Source of the DNA: Entomortierella parvispora
Lineage: Eukaryota > Mortierellomycota > Mortierellomycetes > Mortierellales > Mortierellaceae
Direction of reading: 5' to 3'
DNA: 64,000 bases
Assembly: GCA_963573315.1 (NCBI GenBank)
Contig: OY752149.1
Location: 806,001 to 870,000 of the forward strand
This document shows, one piece after another, positions 62,955 through 64,000 of the stretch. How positions within the stretch are numbered: the stretch's first letter is position 1; each line of letters begins with the position of its first letter. A program made the position numbers and the translations under genes. The notes under the pieces were generated by a model. That model saw nothing but the letters and a program-made list of their open reading frames with translations, searched no databases and was not told the origin of the DNA.

Positions 62955-64000
62955 GATGAAGGTTAATGCAGAAGAGGAGGGTAGAAGGAGAGAGGGGTGG
63001 AGGTGATGAAGGGTACAGAAGAAGAAGGAAAAAGAAGAGGAAAAGAAAAAGAGTGAAGGGCGGGAGAAACATCCTTTTATAATAAAGGCCCAGTGGCTCG
63101 GAGCGAGCGAAAGAGGATTGGTTGGTTGGGTGTGTGTGTGTTGTGTGCGTGTGTGTCGAATGAATGAAAGGAAGCAAGGAATGAATAGCACTGGTCCCAT
63201 TCAAAGACAAAAAAAAAAAAAAAAAAAGAGACTCCATCAAACTCATCACTCACTCGCTCGCTCCTGCACACACGGAAAACAAGGTTCAGGTGCACCGGGA
63301 TTTTTTCTTTCCTTCTTCCCCCTCTGCCTCGAGAGATGGAGCAAACACAAACAAACCAAAGTCCTTCGTCTTTCCCCCTGCTGGCCTGCCTATTGACATC
63401 ACTCTGTCCGGGACCTTTGTCTGTCTGTGTTTCTCCTTCTCTGTAGGGTTGGCGCTAGTCCTCCAATCCGGTATTACAGCATTGCATCCTCTTTAAACTC
63501 TTCGGCATCCACCCCCTTCCACTGTAGACTACAGTATATCATCATCAGCCTTCGCCACTAGCACAAGGCCGCCCTCAGATCCGCACCCTGCTTCGACTTG
63601 GACGGTAGCAGTAGCTCAAACTGAATCTCGCCTACACTTTTTCAATGCTTCTGGGCTAAACAGCTGTCCACCTTATCTTCTTCCACCTGATTGTGGCGAG
63701 GGATCCCGCTACACTTTCTTCAATCGCGGTGCAAGCATGGGCGCAAACGTCCAACTCACAAAGGATAAGAACAGAGGCAGTAACTCGTCCTCCTGCTCTT
63801 CATTTTCATTTCAAAAAAGAGAGTTCCCGTGGGAAATTTTGGGGGGAATGAACAAAAATGGATATCAATGTTGCTGCTGTGGCCGGCGAGCCAAGGTGGG
63901 ACGTGCGACCTTGTCCCTCCACAACGACACGACAGAACACTGTTGAAGATGAGACCGTCCCTATCCCTACCTCCCTACCTGACAAAAAGACAATCCTCGA
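62955..64000. other. Promoter of ornithine aminotransferase and flanking sequence
   Basis: The first 130 nt are the purine-rich leader and TATA box of the minus-strand gene. A TG-rich block (63127-63157) and an A19 run (63209-63227) follow. The remainder to the window end shows no gene. Confidence 0.5.
63073..63081 (-). promoter_or_regulatory. TATA box, ornithine aminotransferase
   Basis: Minus-strand TATAAAAGG about 120 nt upstream of the start codon at 62954. Confidence 0.6.

Overview
The window is nuclear DNA of a filamentous fungus. Genes are intron-rich with short GT-AG introns of mostly about 80-350 nt. It carries septin, chitin deacetylase, copper-fist and Elongator genes, and pyrimidine-rich promoters with long poly(dT) runs. 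Gene content and structure suggest an early-diverging lineage such as Mortierellomycota or Mucoromycota. That placement is inference from general resemblance, not from a search. I support 21 protein-coding genes (one cut by the left edge, a few weak) and one tRNA gene.

Left part (1-24.4 kb): the 3' portion of a full-length ABCC transporter; an orphan ORF; a six-exon phosphoinositide phospholipase C; the La RNA-binding protein; a two-finger C2H2 protein; a zinc-knuckle plus RS-domain protein; the mitochondrial porin VDAC; a 13-exon peroxisomal ABCD half-transporter; and an uncharacterised seven-helix membrane protein.

Middle (25.7-44.8 kb): a tRNA-Asp(GTC) with an acceptor-stem mismatch; a tandem pair of GPI-type chitin deacetylases; a copper-fist transcription factor divergent from a Ran GTPase; a large protein whose C-terminus resembles the NARG2/ICE2 domain of the little elongation complex; a small unknown gene; and Elongator subunit Elp4.

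Right part (45-64 kb): a mitochondrial aspartate/glutamate carrier, beta-tubulin, a Cdc12-type septin, a TMEM184/DUF300 membrane protein and ornithine aminotransferase. The region upstream of the carrier (47.9-51.4 kb) has no gene I can support.

The genes are ordinary cell-biology genes and do not form one pathway. No gene cluster, virus, CRISPR array or transposon was recognised. Exon boundaries were assigned by hand from splice sites, reading phase and protein-family continuity. The main points of interest are a 13-nt microexon followed by a GC-AG intron in the TMEM184 gene, a candidate cassette microexon in the septin, the fungal ICE2-like protein, and intron differences between the two chitin deacetylase copies.
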